NCBI GenBank assembly: GCA_033060915.1
Contig: CM065378.1
Coordinates: forward strand, 1,849,001 to 1,913,000
DNA length: 64,000 bases
Direction: 5' to 3'
Source: Euryodendron excelsum
Lineage: Eukaryota; Streptophyta; Magnoliopsida; Ericales; Pentaphylacaceae
In this document: positions 12,701 to 24,345 of the stretch, one piece after another
Position numbering within the stretch: position 1 is the first letter of the stretch
Layout of the letters: the number at the start of each line of letters is the position of its first letter
Notes under the pieces: generated by a model
Seen by the model: the letters and a program-made list of their open reading frames with translations, nothing else
Told to the model about the DNA's origin: nothing
Databases searched by the model: none
Translations under genes and position numbers: made by a program

Positions 12701-15700
12701 GGGGTTGGGGAAGGAAACTGTAAATACATAATACAAAGATACACAATAAATGTGTATACTTTTGTCCTCCACCATGTTCTCCTCCCAATAACAGAAACTC
12801 TTCTAACATCTTATTTCATCTAATTCATTAATGACCTGATTTTATGAAAAAATTATCAACCACAAGTAAATTTAACAAAACAAAATCCAGTCACATCTGA
12901 AGCACCACTGTTTGTGTTCAGGCATATTGAGCCCAAGATTGTGTTTGAAAAATAAGCAACATAGAACCTTCTTCTCTCAAGAAGTGTCCCCCCTACCTAC
13001 TATATAATGACCAATTCCAGATTCCTTTCATTTGGGGACTAATGGAGAAGGAAACTTATGAAGGCGAGGAAAAACTCATAAGGCATAAAAAAATACAAAA
13101 GACATGTTTCCAAAGCCCAAACCTTGATTTAGCACATGTTGAATGCTGTAGGGCTAACTTAGGACCTTGCATAAGTGCCTTTTGTTTCAATAGGAGTCTT
13201 ATCTTATGATTTTATTAATTTTTTTGCCCATTGTTTAAAACAGCTAAAGAAATGTTATTGGGTCTCCATATATGTTTTCCAGTTGGCTTTTAGATTGGTT
13301 TAAGAGACAGCCATTGTTTCCAAATTGAGAGTCATCATCTGGGAAGAAAACGTGTCCCATATATAGCTCTTCCAATTCAGTATTGTACAAGTTGTAAAGT
13401 AACATTCAAGAAAATTTCAGCAGTAGGGGCGATGCCTAAAGGATTCTAGGAGTGCTTTTAATTTTTGCACTTCCAAGTCAGTGAAAGTCATAGCCAGTCC
13501 TTGTTTATGCCTCTGACGATACCCAAACTTCATAAAAAAAAAAATAGTGCAGATTGCACTTATTTCTAAGACAATTAACTTCAGTTCAATACTACTCCAA
13601 GATAAAAAGAAATTTATGAAAATTAAGAGACTAGTAACATGGATAAAGTCAAAATATTTAGTGCAAGATGACACGAGAAAAGACTTCACTGGCTGCATAC
13701 AATGATATGAAGCTTCCAATTTTTCTTCAAAACTCTTAGCATATTCAAATATTTTTGGAACTTGTAATCAGTCAAACACTCCATCTATAACCATAGGTTT
13801 CTAGTAAAAAATTTGCTAACCTGCTCCATGTACTTCCACATGACATTCAACGCAAGGAGATTTCTTCCCATGAATTCCTATATCAAGGCATTTAAACAAA
13901 ACAGGTTAGTGGCAGAACATGGTCTCAAAATGACTTCAGGTGATTGGAATCATAAAACAAAGGCCACAAAGAGAAAAATCATCAAATCAACTAAGCACAG
14001 TTGACAAATTGCTCAATACATAATTCTGAAAACCTCTAACAACTTTCAAGAACCTCCAAACAACAGAAGTTCCAGAATCCCACCAAAACATTATACAAAA
14101 AAGAGGGTGGTGCACAGCAGGGAGATAGGATATGAAGGATGAAATTAATTTTTTTCTCAAAAAATGCTTTCCAAACAAATTAAAACCATCAAACAAGCAA
14201 GACCATGGTGTTGTCTTTCTACAGGTAGTTCCCCAGACCCTATTCAAAATGGCTTCAAGAATTTATCAAAATTGTGTAAATCAATTGTTGATGGCAACAA
14301 ATTGTGTCATTATAACCGTCTAACAATCTGATCAAAGTTAATCAATGTGGAACTATCAGCCTATGTAATAAATTTATTCATTTTTCTTCGTTGTTTGGAA
14401 CTTATACATTTGGCACCAAGCTCATATACAACAATGGGTGAGTAGATCAAGTCATGAATTTTTAACAAGGAGGCAATTATTAATTTGGTTATAGGAAGTG
14501 CTACAGTGAATTATACCATCAGCATTTTGAATTTGGTAGAATAGTGCTAAGAGTTCTGTAATGATCAACCTGGCACACCTTTACAATATTTTAGGACCGA
14601 TATTCAATCTTGCCAATGCCAGAGCTTAAGAACCGACAAAGTGGTAAAACCAGATTAAAAACAGAACACATCTTGAACTGTATGCTTTTATACAATCATG
14701 AAAAGTAAGATAAAGATAAAGAAAAATCACAAGTAAGGGTGTTTATGTACAGCATATTTGGCTAATGCCAAGTTACAGATGGCTATACTTAAACGTTAAG
14801 AAAGCAATTTCCATTTCCAACATTCTCTTCAGTTCTACAATTATATATCCCACATCATGTGAACACTAAACATAAAACAGTTAACTGATGGTAGGATAAG
14901 GCTTACTTTGAAAACATTTTCTGTGAACCTGAAACTAGGAAATAATATTTGACCAAGAATGTACATGCAAGATAATTTCCCAACATTCTATCTATCTCTT
15001 CTACTCTTGCCTCAATGCTAATATAAAAGCAAATTCAGAAAAACTAGAACAACTAAGTGTTGGTGTTGAGTCATAACAAAAGAGAGCTTTTCCTTACAGC
15101 AGTAAGCACTTGCTGCTCAAATTTAAAAAATTAGTGCATTCCAATAAAATATTAAAAAAATCCCACATACACAATAAAACCCCTTGTTGTATTATGTAAT
15201 GGTCAACCAACAAAATCACCGATGGAGAAACTAAATGTCCCAAGAAACTCAAAACTATTTATCACATACAATTGGAAGTTTGGAACATGCAAGCAGGATG
15301 CAATAGATGAAATCCTCTTTACAATAATAAAATAAAAATCACCCAGTTCTTGAAATCCTAAATTGACATTGGCCTTTCTTAATAAGGAGCTCTTCACATG
15401 ACAAGAAGGCGCACCGGGTGCACGCGGGGGGGTGTTGGGGTTGCTGTGATGGAGAATAAAAATAAAAAATATAGAAAAAGGTATTATAGATGTATTAAGT
15501 CATCCGAATTCCAGTATTACAATGCACTACACATGCAAAGGCATACCTTCTTTATTAGTTGAACATCATAGGATCTCCCATACTTGTTCCTAATAAGAGT
15601 TGCCAGGTCTATCCCACTAAAGGTAGAGTCATCTTTACCAACAATTCTTTCAAGATTTTCTCTAAGCATTTCATTGTTCACCTGAAAAATGTGAAGTCGA

Positions 15701-16810
15701 GATGCTTATTCAAGTCCAAAGCAATAAGTGCATGCACACCCATGAGTGTGGATGTATGCAGATGCACATGAATATAATATAAGCATTCCAATTATCATTG
15801 TGCATAGAGAGGCTTACAACTAGAGAGGAGAGAAATATAGATAGACATATATGCTTATTTCCCTCACAATGGAAATGCAAAAGACAACAAAGTACAAAAA
15901 CTCAAGCACAATCTAGTAATGCATCTTTAAAGGCCTCTAGCATGACTTTATTGATTGCATAAACATAAAATATATCAAGAAAAGAGAAGGGAAATGAAAT
16001 CCCCCAATTAGCTCACATGCACTTCACACACTGAGGCCAATTGTCAAATTAGCATAGCAGCTAAAAGAGAGCTTAAATTTTGCGTAAGCTATAAATACAG
16101 ATTTGAGTAAGATGGATATTAGCAATAAAGGCCACAAGAAATTACCAAATGCCATAATCACAGAACGAAAGCTAGACCTAGTTCATCCATTACAGAGCAC
16201 TCAAAGTGCCTCACCACCCCTTGAATGGAACATTGCAAATTACTGAGTAACAATATAATCATTTCTTAAACAGGTTTTACAAAAATGTAACAATAGCTGG
16301 ACAGTGGCAAACAGTTCAGAGATAGCTCAAACAACAGATTATGAAATCAAGATGCACAAGAAAGAGGGGGTACACAAAAATTGAAAATGGATAAGCTTTT
16401 GGATTTACAAGTTAAGTAACAAACTAACCAATAATAATAGCAGGATCAATAATAAATAAATAAGTTTCTTGCATGATGACCCATATTGTTAAATGAAAAC
16501 TCAAAAACACAGCACAACTTACAGCTTCAGTTTCACTTTCAGAGGATTCATCCTTATCAATCCCCTCAGAAGAGTCATCTGGATCCGTCCCATCATCCAT
16601 TGTTCTTGAGAAAATAGGGTGATATTTCCTAGTACTTCGCTGACAACCAGTTGCAAGGTATTGACCTTGTAGAAAAACTGATTCCTTGAAATAAAAGCCT
16701 GGATTGTAATATCCAAACCATGGTACCTTACTAAATCTTCCCTTGAAAGGATGCTCCCGAACTCCTAGCAACCAGGTGCAAGGGTGGCTTCCAAGGATAA
16801 TCATCTTATC
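6730..16810 (-). CDS. DUF3067 family protein (plastid, cyanobacterial type); 5' end unresolved
   Basis: Five exons on the minus strand join in frame with GT-AG borders: 16810-16523 (96 codons), 15681-15547 (45), 13877-13821 (19), 8772-8638 (45) and 6795-6730 (21 plus TAG). The last four give the DUF3067 fold signature: LIRNKYGRSYDVQL, then NVMWKYMEQRSFPLTEEEYL, then LDDVANILKCWG, then KERPRIGKAVSIF, ending RANEWIYK. Cyanobacterial DUF3067 proteins have the same order (KWGYSYDVQL-like, MWKYLEQASFPLTEEEY-like, RPRLGKAVSI-like), so descent from the plastid ancestor and a chloroplast location are inferred. The biochemical role is unknown. The 96-codon exon is plant-specific and ends in an acidic D/E/S-rich stretch. 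It starts after a splice acceptor, so a further upstream exon with start codon and transit peptide is needed. Intron 8773-13820 is 5 kb and full of repeats. Confidence 0.88.
8060..8315 (+). repeat. dispersed repeat R, copy 1 (intron of the DUF3067 gene)
   Basis: About 255 bp related to 11395-11668. Shared phrases include 'caccaaaacacaa', 'tttgtcacttctaaa', 'cccaaaatattt'-type and the ending 'aatgaaattttgatcct'. It lies between the last two exons. The class is unknown and it is non-coding. Confidence 0.65.
9000..9250 (-). repeat. tRNA-derived retroelement remnant (SINE-like), degenerate
   Basis: On the minus strand the order is: AGCTTAAGCTTTTGG, then 'gtctaacattgcatcaga' (compare the plant phrase 'taacatggtatcagagc'), then 'ggtttcaattc', which resembles a pol III B box. 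A 'gagggagtgactcatgagg' tail follows. This combination is common in plant short retroelements. Boundaries and target duplications were not found. Confidence 0.35.
9641..9832 (+). repeat. two-copy imperfect tandem duplication, about 95 bp unit
   Basis: The phrase 'tttttcaaatctgag' followed by 'gttagatgttta' occurs twice in register. The flanking DNA up to about 9960 resembles the leader of an LTR ('cattctaatagaagtcttat'), but a partner LTR was not found. Confidence 0.6.
10450..10945 (+). repeat. 'GTGTCC' dispersed repeat, copy 1
   Basis: About 495 bp in the 5-kb intron. It shares with 11670-12150, in the same order and orientation, a 'ggacatgcatccaaa / gaacacgtatccaaa' block, 'cttcgaacacttgg'-type, 'attgcaagttt', 'acgtgtccc.gc.tgtcgtgt', 'gtgtcctgcatt' and a 'gtcgcatatcc' ending. 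It is a well-spread plant repeat type of uncertain class and carries no coding sequence. Confidence 0.7.
11395..11668 (+). repeat. dispersed repeat R, copy 2
   Basis: Direct copy of 8060-8315, ending 'aatgaaattttgatcct'. It runs straight into the second 'GTGTCC' repeat, so the two may be parts of one larger element. Confidence 0.65.
11670..12150 (+). repeat. 'GTGTCC' dispersed repeat, copy 2
   Basis: Second copy of the block at 10450-10945, carrying a (TTA)n run near 11761-11776 and extra AT insertions. Confidence 0.7.
12160..13400. other. intron sequence without recognised features
   Basis: This is intron DNA of the DUF3067 gene. It has ordinary AT-rich composition, and no exon-like frame continues the DUF3067 reading frame here. 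Confidence 0.5.
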
Positions 16811-18239
16811 CTGCATGGTAGCACGTCATTACGCCAGAAACTAGTAACTTAATTGAGCTGGTAAAGTTTAAGTAAAGAATGTAAATAAACATGCAAAGAA
16901 CTAGAGGACGCAGCCTCAAAATTATATGATAATCCTGCAATGCCAATGAGTTAACCTATGATATGTCTTGCACCCCTCTTAAGAGTAATGACTAGCCGTG
17001 AACCACAGTGCAATGGCCCATGGAACATGAAAGCCTAATCACCTGTTCAATCTAACATACATAATACAATGAATAGACTTTTCCCAGTAAAATACACCTC
17101 AATTGAGTAGTACCAAAACAAAAGTAAAACCTATCATCTTAGGATGAATAAACTCTAAATTAAACAAATTCCAAATAGGAGAATCACCCAACTTGGACAA
17201 ATCATCCCGAGAACCAAAACAGACAATAATACCCACTAAGTCTAAACTCCAATTGTCAGTGTCTATCGGACAGAGAAAAAAATAAACGTGTATCCTATGG
17301 AGGCCAAATGCAAAGTCCCTGGTAACCAGAGTCGGAATCTAACGATCTCCAAGCTTACCTAAAATGTTATAATGAGTGTGAGCTCATAGCCCGTGAATGG
17401 AATGCCTTGCAAAAATAATAGTAACAATCTGAAAAATAACAGTAAAAAGAAATACTGATAAATACTCAAAAAGAAATTTCATAAGAAATACTATTATTAA
17501 CAACAAAAGTTTTGGCTAGTGATCCCTAGGAGGCCTAGTTGGTACTAAGATCTCACTAGTGGAAAAGAAAGACATCTTAGGAGTTAAGGAACTCGATGGT
17601 CACTTGTGATCTGCAACTACTCATCTTACTAATTCCACCTTAAATATCCCTCAATATCAGTCCCAAATCTTCATCCAACAGCTTGGTAATGTTTTCATCT
17701 CCTCCGAACATGACTTTAGCACCTAACTCTTCTTATTTCGGTTAAAACTTTTGTGGATCGGTCCCATGGGTTGTTCTAGCATCTAAGCTCAATTTCTCTT
17801 AGGTTTTTAACTCTCTAATATAAACTCTAATCGGGTTATAATGACCCCCACTCATGACCAACACCCACGTGGCCATGTGTAAACATTCTTCTCAACAATC
17901 TTATTTCTATCAATTCCAATCTTCATGCTTCACTCGCTTTTAATGTGCAGAAATTTTATTTCATGTCTTCCAATTCTTGCTCTTATATGTGTATATTCAA
18001 TAAACTAATCTCATAACATCATATGTCAATTTTGATGGGCATAAACAAAGTGCACAGCACCACAGTGAAAATTCTGCAGAATGTTATCATCTTTCAACTA
18101 GTTCAAGGAATTCAAGGTTCATCTTCAAAGACCCCAAAACTCAGACTAAGAATCCATCAAGCACCCACATGTCTAAAGTCACCTAACAGTCCGCATTTCA
18201 ATGTAAAGAACAGAGAATAAAGTTACAGCAGCTAATGTA

Positions 18240-18800
18240 AGGTAATTTCACATCAAAAGAACAGACAATTTGCCTCAGATTCAAGACCTAGGCAACCCCA
18301 AGGTCTTTAGGGTTTCCCTTGCTAAACTCCATGTTTAACATGACTTCTGACTGTTCCAGATGATAAATTTCCAGGGGGAACAAGAATATGTGATTAATTT
18401 TAAGGTCACCCTAGCGTAGGTCACAATTCGTGAGTGGTAACGATGGATTTACTAAAACATCAAGAATGGGGATTTCGGTTTCCAAAGCTCATGCTTCACA
18501 TAGAAATTCTGATTTGAGTGACAAGAATTCATCTCGGTTTAGTTTTCCTACCTGTTCTTCTGGGGTTTAAGACTCTCTTTGTCCTTGCTTGATCCTTGAC
18601 TCTTGAGTGAAAGCCGAACACACTTCTCTCTTATCCGTCTGGCTACTCACGGTTTTTTCTGCGGGAAACATTTTCAGTTCCGAAATTGACCTTCATCAAT
18701 CTTTCATATTCCGTTCACATCCAGCCCGCCAATTTGACGAACCAGACCGCCGCAAACCCAGCCGCTGCCCTCAAAAAAACCATGCAAATTAAGCTCCACA
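18240..18800 (-). other. probable 5' exon region of the DUF3067 gene (start codon uncertain)
   Basis: This is the first GC-richer, low-repeat block upstream of the firm exons. On the minus strand, an ATG at 18532-18530 opens MNSCHSNQNF and reads 26 residues to a TAG. A two-base frame change across the TTTT run at that point reaches a second readable stretch (VNPSLPLTNCDLR, a stop, then about 40 residues ending KDLGVA). This is compatible with a transit-peptide exon carrying a frameshift and stops, or with intron structure I cannot resolve. The 18561-18800 part has only very short upstream frames and looks like a 5' leader. A possible donor, ACAG|GTAGGA, lies near 18550. Confidence 0.35.
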
Positions 18801-18851
18801 CAACAGTGATTTTTTCTCATATATGCATTTCTTTTTAGTGAGTACTTATCC

Positions 18852-19066
18852 ATGGTAACAATTAAATTACGTCATTATACTTTTGTGACGTGGTACTTTA
18901 GTTAAATTATAACAAGTGACATGAATTTCAGACTAAAAAAATACAACATCTTGTTAAAATAATATCTATACTTTCTTAAAAAGTATTGTGTCTTTCTATA
19001 TATATGACATTACGTGAATAAACTGTTATACAGCATAAGCATAGTGACGTGGTGTAATAGTTACCC
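18852..19066. mobile_element. MITE-like element with inverted ends
   Basis: The left end 'tggtaacaattaaattacgt' and the reverse complement of the right end 'gggtaactattacaccacgt' are clearly related, giving about 28-bp imperfect inverted ends on a 215-bp non-coding unit. It lies just upstream of the probable DUF3067 5' end, so its 'tgacgtgg' motifs could contact that promoter. Confidence 0.5.
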
Positions 19067-19239
19067 TGAATAATTTTTTTTTACTGAGAAGGAGGCTAGG
19101 TATAACACAACTATTTCTTTTAATTCAACTCATCACTTTTTGATGCCTATCGCGATATAAAGATAAAGATTTTTGTAGTATATAATCTATCTCACATAGC
19201 CACGGGGGCAATTGCATTGTCTATTAGCAAATAGCAATT

Positions 19240-19560
19240 ATTAATTTAAAAAGAGAGTGATAACCAAAGTAATAAAGGAGTCAAGCTGAGTTGATTTGTA
19301 AGTTATTCAAGCTTAGTTTTATAATTTTAATTAATCAAACTAGAGTAATTTAAATTTTTTAAAATTTTCAAATTTATTGAGCCGAGTTTCAATAGTGTTC
19401 AAGTCGAGTTTAAAAAATTTTAAATTTTAAAATATTAAACTTGACTTATTTTCATAGTAAATCGAACTTAAACAAGCAAAACACAGTCCAGCTTTGAGTA
19501 GACTGTTTCATTTTACCGGCTAGTCCTGTTAAGGTGACCCGCTTTGTCGAGTAGTATCCA
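19240..19560. repeat. hAT-MITE-like AT-rich repeat, unbounded
   Basis: Contains 'gagccgagtttca' and 'caagtcgagtttaa' phrases followed by T/A runs, a pattern common in plant non-autonomous hAT debris. No clear ends or target duplication were found. Confidence 0.3.
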
Positions 19561-19879
19561 TGAGGCTATGCCGCTGTGGACAACTTTTATATCAATGGTA
19601 TTATAGTCTAGAGGAACAGGTGGTGCAAGTTGTCCTTTTCAGTTTCGATGGAAATATTCTTTACAGTGCATGGGCTCCACGTTTTGGATTAGACTTGAAA
19701 AAAATAAATAAATAAAAAAAGGATAGTTGTTGACAATAATTGAATTGACTTTTCCACGTAAGTTTTCTTCATCAGTTTGTGTTACTATCTAAAAACAATA
19801 TGCATCAATTAATTGTATCACAGAAATTACTTAACAAAAAATAAACAAAGGATTATAATTTTTAATTTTACAATATATG

Positions 19880-20080
19880 GGTAACGATTCTTGAATTTGC
19901 CTTTCTAGAAAAAGAGTGTGATTTTAGTGGTTCTTTCGCAAATTATAAATGTTACTTTTACAAGATATGAGTAATGATTCTTGAGTTTAATTTTACAAGA
20001 TATGGTAATGATTCTTGAATTTGTCTTTCTAGAAAAAGAGTTTGATTTTAGTGGTTCTTCCATAAGTTATAAATGAATGG
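19880..20080 (+). repeat. two-copy tandem duplication, about 125 bp period
   Basis: A block running from 'gattcttgaatttg' through 'ctttctagaaaaagagt' to 'gattttagtggttctt' occurs at 19886-19935 and again at 20009-20060 with few changes. Confidence 0.8.
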
Positions 20081-20224
20081 CTCACTAAGTTATAAAGGTC
20101 ATAGAATGGAGACAGTTTGATATTGCTGATAGTATTACATCAAATAGGTAACTGTGTTGTGGGAGGATGAATATATAAGGGTGTTGACAGCGATGGTAGT
20201 GGTAAAATGAGCGTTGTTGTAATA

Positions 20225-20560
20225 GTGGCATATTTGCAATGCAATGCAATGATGGCATCATTGCTTGAGTCTGGTTAAAAAATAGAGAAAGATGGTGTGG
20301 CTTTATGGGACACATGACCTTTTATAAGTGACACATTTTTATTCATTCGATTAATCATAAAATGTGGACTAAGTTTTATCAAAAGTATATATATTAGGTG
20401 ATAGTGGCGGAATTGGAATTGTGAGTCTGGTTAATTAAATAGGGAGCGGGGGAGAAGGGGTGAAAGATGACATGTCTTATAAGACACATTTTGTGAAATG
20501 ACAATTTTTATTCATTTTATTGGTCATAAAATGTGAACTATTTTTATCAAGGGTGTTATT
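20225..20560 (+). repeat. two-copy imperfect tandem duplication, about 170 bp period
   Basis: Phrases 'tttttattcatt', 'cataaaatgtg.act' and 'ttttatcaa' recur in order at about 20335-20385 and 20505-20555. Each is preceded by a related 'gacacat...cttataag' stretch. Confidence 0.65.
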
Positions 20561-20929
20561 GAAAGTTAGTTGGCGACAAGAGAAATTTTCTTGTATAAAT
20601 TTTGAATACAGAAGGTTAATATGATTTTTGAGATAACAAAAGTGAAATATGTATTTAATCAAGCTTCTGGTTATTATAATTTATCCTTTAACTTCCAGCA
20701 TTAATAATTATATTTATTCATAAATTGTAATATTGTTTAATAATAGTATTTATTATGTTATACCATACATCAAATTTATGTTATAGTCCATAATCGAACA
20801 TGCATAAACAAGTATAAGTCTTCTTTGATATTAAGTTACTTTATTTTTGTTTTCAATTTTCTTAAAAAAAAAGTATGGCATTTTAGTCATTAAACGTTTA
20901 TTATGAAAAGAGAATGTCAATTTAGGTAT

Positions 20930-21365
20930 AAAATCATATATTTTGTAAACTTAGCCTCCATGTGGTTACACTTTACTCCTTTATGATTTTAACGATATCA
21001 CATGACCCACATGTCGTTAAAACAGAATGCAAAACCTCTCTCGCGCCTCCCTCCTCTTATGATTTGGACTTATCTGTAAAATGAATAGCAACCGTTAATT
21101 CTAAATGCAATTTTGTGATAGGGGTGCTTTTATAATTTCATTTATCTAAAATGGAACATGAAAATGATGATTTTACCATTTTATATCAAAATAAAAGGTT
21201 ATCCTTTATAGGTACATTTTTTTTTATTTCAACAAATCTATCATGAGTCCATCTATTTTACAGATAAAAGTCCCGACCATAAGTGGTTATATATTTACTT
21301 TTAAACCACTGAGGGTTATTTAATTTTTGTTCAAACTACATGAGGGTAAAGTGTAATAATTTCTA
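20930..21365. repeat. fold-back element, imperfect long inverted ends
   Basis: 'ctccatgtggttacactttac' at about 20950 is matched in reverse complement by 'actacatgagggtaaagtgt' near 21335. The middle is non-coding. The arms diverge quickly, so the ends are approximate. Confidence 0.4.
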
Positions 21366-21639
21366 AATTAATATCATGTAAAATACATGATTGACTAGAA
21401 AAATCAATAAACGAGCAAATTTTAACCAATCATAAATTGACACCTATCAAATAAAGGCATAAATAAATTCATAAGTTGGCAAATTAAATTTTGCCACATT
21501 TCTAGTCCCAAGATAGGTGAATCAAATGATACCATGTGTTAAAATGATACAATTGTCAAGCTAACAAGACTTGGGTTAGTTAAGTCATGCCCTTTGTTGC
21601 ATAGGAATCTCAATGAGAAAAGATAAACATGTTCTCCAA

Positions 21640-22035
21640 TTAAATTTGGACATGTACCCATAAATTATCTTTATTGATTATTATCTGTTACAATTACGTA
21701 ATTAGAGATAACTATTATAAAGAGTTACAAAGTTATCAGAATTCTCTCCATCTTTAGTTATATATAGAGAGATCATTAAGAGAGAAAAGGACTTTGACAT
21801 ACACCAGAATTCTAATGGATTGAAAATTTTGAAACCCGAAAGACTATCCCATTCAAGCACCTACCCGATTTGAGATCAAGCTGCAAGCCTTCAAGTCCAT
21901 AGTTAAAAAGAGGATTGTTTCCTTAGTTAGAATTGTAACATAGATTGTACTTCACTTGTTTAGATATATATAATTCAATTTGCTGCTACATTTTCTTGTC
22001 TCAAATTTTAGACTCGACATTTGCATGTTACAAAT
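21640..22035 (+). mobile_element. LTR-like leader of a degraded Ty3/gypsy element
   Basis: A 'tatatatagagagatc' promoter-like TATA lies near 21761 and is followed by a short leader. The block ends '...tgttaca', immediately followed by 'aatttttggcacacctaatg'. That junction phrase is typical of plant gypsy elements between the LTR and gag. The left end is not defined and no second LTR was found, so the extent is approximate. Confidence 0.45.
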
Positions 22036-22099
22036 TTTTGGCACACCTAATGGGATATTCTTTGCCTCTCATCTATTCTAGTCATCAAATCAATCAAGA

Positions 22100-23160
22100 C
22101 AACTTTGAAATGGCTGGCAAGAATGAGAATTCGAAAGCTACTCAAACTTAGGTTAGAGGCCCGAAATCTTCAGGTGCTAGGCCAGTTCAAGATTTACTGC
22201 TCAAAGTACTGGTCTAGTAACTGGAAGCAAAGGAAAGTCTACAGTTGAAACGTTGCCTCAAACCTCGCTCCTACCTTAACCAATCCCTATTTTTGGTTTT
22301 AATCTAATAAAAACACTAAAGACTTCTTTGTCCTTACTATATGGCAAGAAAGAAACTAGTGCATTGGGGGCAATAAAGGATGCTATGGTGATGCCTGAAG
22401 AATTAGATCATAGAAAAAGTAACAATTCAAGTAGCTCTAATTCTGCTTCTTCTCATCATACTCCCTAATCGAAGCTCAAATTGCTTTACGCTTCCACCGA
22501 TTTTCACAGTTCTATTGTCATGCCAGTCATGATAACTAATGCTTTTACTCTAGAGGAGTAAGTCATTCTCTTAACTAAAATAGTTGAAGGACTATGCAAC
22601 GTTACGCGAGGTCGTGATGTTCAAATGACATTGATGATGAACAAGATAGAGAATATCGAAGAGACAAGGCAAACTGCTTCTAATCTACCAAAACCTCAAC
22701 ATATTGCCAAGTCTTCTGGTAAGCGATAAAAGATTCAAAACTTTAAAGCCTAGGATGAGGGTTTAATCCTTGTTGATCAATTGAAGGAGGTAATCGTAAG
22801 TGCCATTAAAGACAAGTATGGGGAAATTCCAAAATCTTCTCTCACTTACACTAAACCTTACCCCTAAAGATTGATCAATTGAGGATGCATGTCAGTTACC
22901 AACCACCAAAATCCCAATAATTTAATAGTAAGGGTAACCTTAAACAATATGTTGCTCATTTTGTAGAAACATACAATAAAGCTAGAGCCAATGGAGATTT
23001 AATTGTCAAACAATTATTCAAACACTCAAAGACAATGCTTTTATTGGTGTTGTGATCTTGAATCTAGCACCATGGACAATTAGGAACAACTAGAGTAAGA
23101 ATTTTTACATCGCTTCTATAGCACTCGTCTGGGAATTGGTTATTAGACTCTAGTTGATTA
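22100..23160 (+). pseudogene. degraded Ty3/gypsy gag
   Basis: Broken reading frames still spell plant gypsy gag phrases in order: GRDVQMTLMMNKIENIEE (about 22613), LVDQLKEVIVSAIKDKYG (about 22770), LTYTKPYP, YQPPKSQ, KGNLKQYVAHFVETYNKA (about 22935), and an FYSTR-like piece near 23120. Several stop codons (for example after TKPYP and within the LE..FLHRF region) and frameshifts make it non-functional. No protease, reverse transcriptase, RNase H or integrase follows; the sequence passes directly into the 77-bp minisatellite. Orientation agrees with the LTR-like leader upstream. Confidence 0.75.
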
Positions 23161-23204
23161 ATGCTGAATATGTTGGAATTCGACCAAAGCTTAATTGTCA
23201 AATT

Positions 23205-24345
23205 CTAATTGGATAACATCGAAGATATCAAATATCCAAGGCTGGATCCATCAAAAGAGATCGGGATGCAGCCGGCAGACTATACCTTAAGAATATCAGA
23301 TATGTCTAATCTCTGAAGCTAAGTCATCAGAATCTGACTAGGGTTATTAGACTCTGGCTTAAGGATACTAGAGATGTCTAATCTCTGGAGCTGTATAATC
23401 GGAGTCGAACCAGGATATGGTTATTGGACTATGGTTTGAGGATACCGAAGATGTCTAACTTGTAAAACTAGGTCATTAAAGTTTGATTGTGATGTAATCA
23501 CCAAACTCTTACTTAAGGATACTGAAAACGGCTAATTTTTAGATCTACATTATTAGAGTATGATTGAGATGCAATTGCCAAACTCCGGCTTAAGGATACC
23601 AGAGATGTCTAATCTCTAGGCCTAGGTCATTGGAGTTCGAATTGAAATGCAATCACCAGACTCTGAATTAAGGATACTGGAGATGTTTGATCTCATAAGC
23701 TAAGTAATTAGAGTTCGATCAAGATGTGGTCGTCTGACTCTATGTTAAAGATACTAGAGATGTCTAATATTTAAAATTAGGTCATTGGAGTTTGACCAGG
23801 ATGTAGTCGCCGAACTCCACTTAAGGATATCGGAGATGTCTGATCTCTAGAGCTATGTCATTGGAGTCCGATCGGGATGCGATCGTCGAACTCCAGCTTA
23901 AGGATACTAGAGATGTCTAATCTCCAGAGCTATGTCATCGAAGTTCAACTTAAGGATACCAGAGATATCTGATCTTCAGAGTTAGGTCATCGAAGTTTGG
24001 CTGGGATGTAATCGTCGCATTCTGACTTAAAGATGCTAGAGATGGATGATCTCTGGAGCCAGGTTATCAGAGTCCAAATGAAATGTGATCATCGGACTCT
24101 ATTTTGAGGATGCTACAGATATCTAATATCCGAGTCTGTGACATTAGAGTTCGACCAGGATGTGATCACCAAACTCCAGCTTTAGGATACCAAAGATGTC
24201 TATCCTTCAGAGCTATGCCATCGAAGTCCAACCGGGATGCAATTGTTGGACTCTCATTTAAGGATACTGGAGATGTTTGATCCTTCGAGCTAGGTCATCA
24301 GAGTTTGACCAAGATACAGTTGTTGGACACCAATTTAAGAATATG
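23205..24345 (+). repeat. 77-bp minisatellite, about 14-15 diverged units
   Basis: Each unit reads CTTAAGGATACCAGAGAT, then GTCTAATCTCTAGAGC, then TAGGTCATCGGAGTTCG, then ACCGGGATGTGATCGC, then CGAACTCCAG (consensus by eye). Unit starts are spaced about 77 bp. One unit near 23930-23950 lacks its second half. Two dyads occur in every unit: AGAGAT/ATCTCT around GTCTA, and GGAGTTCG/CGAACTCC. The length is not a multiple of three, so it is not a protein repeat. It directly follows the broken gag. Confidence 0.85.

Noticed and set aside
13417..13540. Minus-strand frame with FGYRQRHKQGLAMTFTDLEVQKLKALL
   Set aside because: It resembles the region after the zinc knuckle of copia gag, but the knuckle itself is absent and the match is short. 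It does not fit the DUF3067 frame either. Left unannotated.
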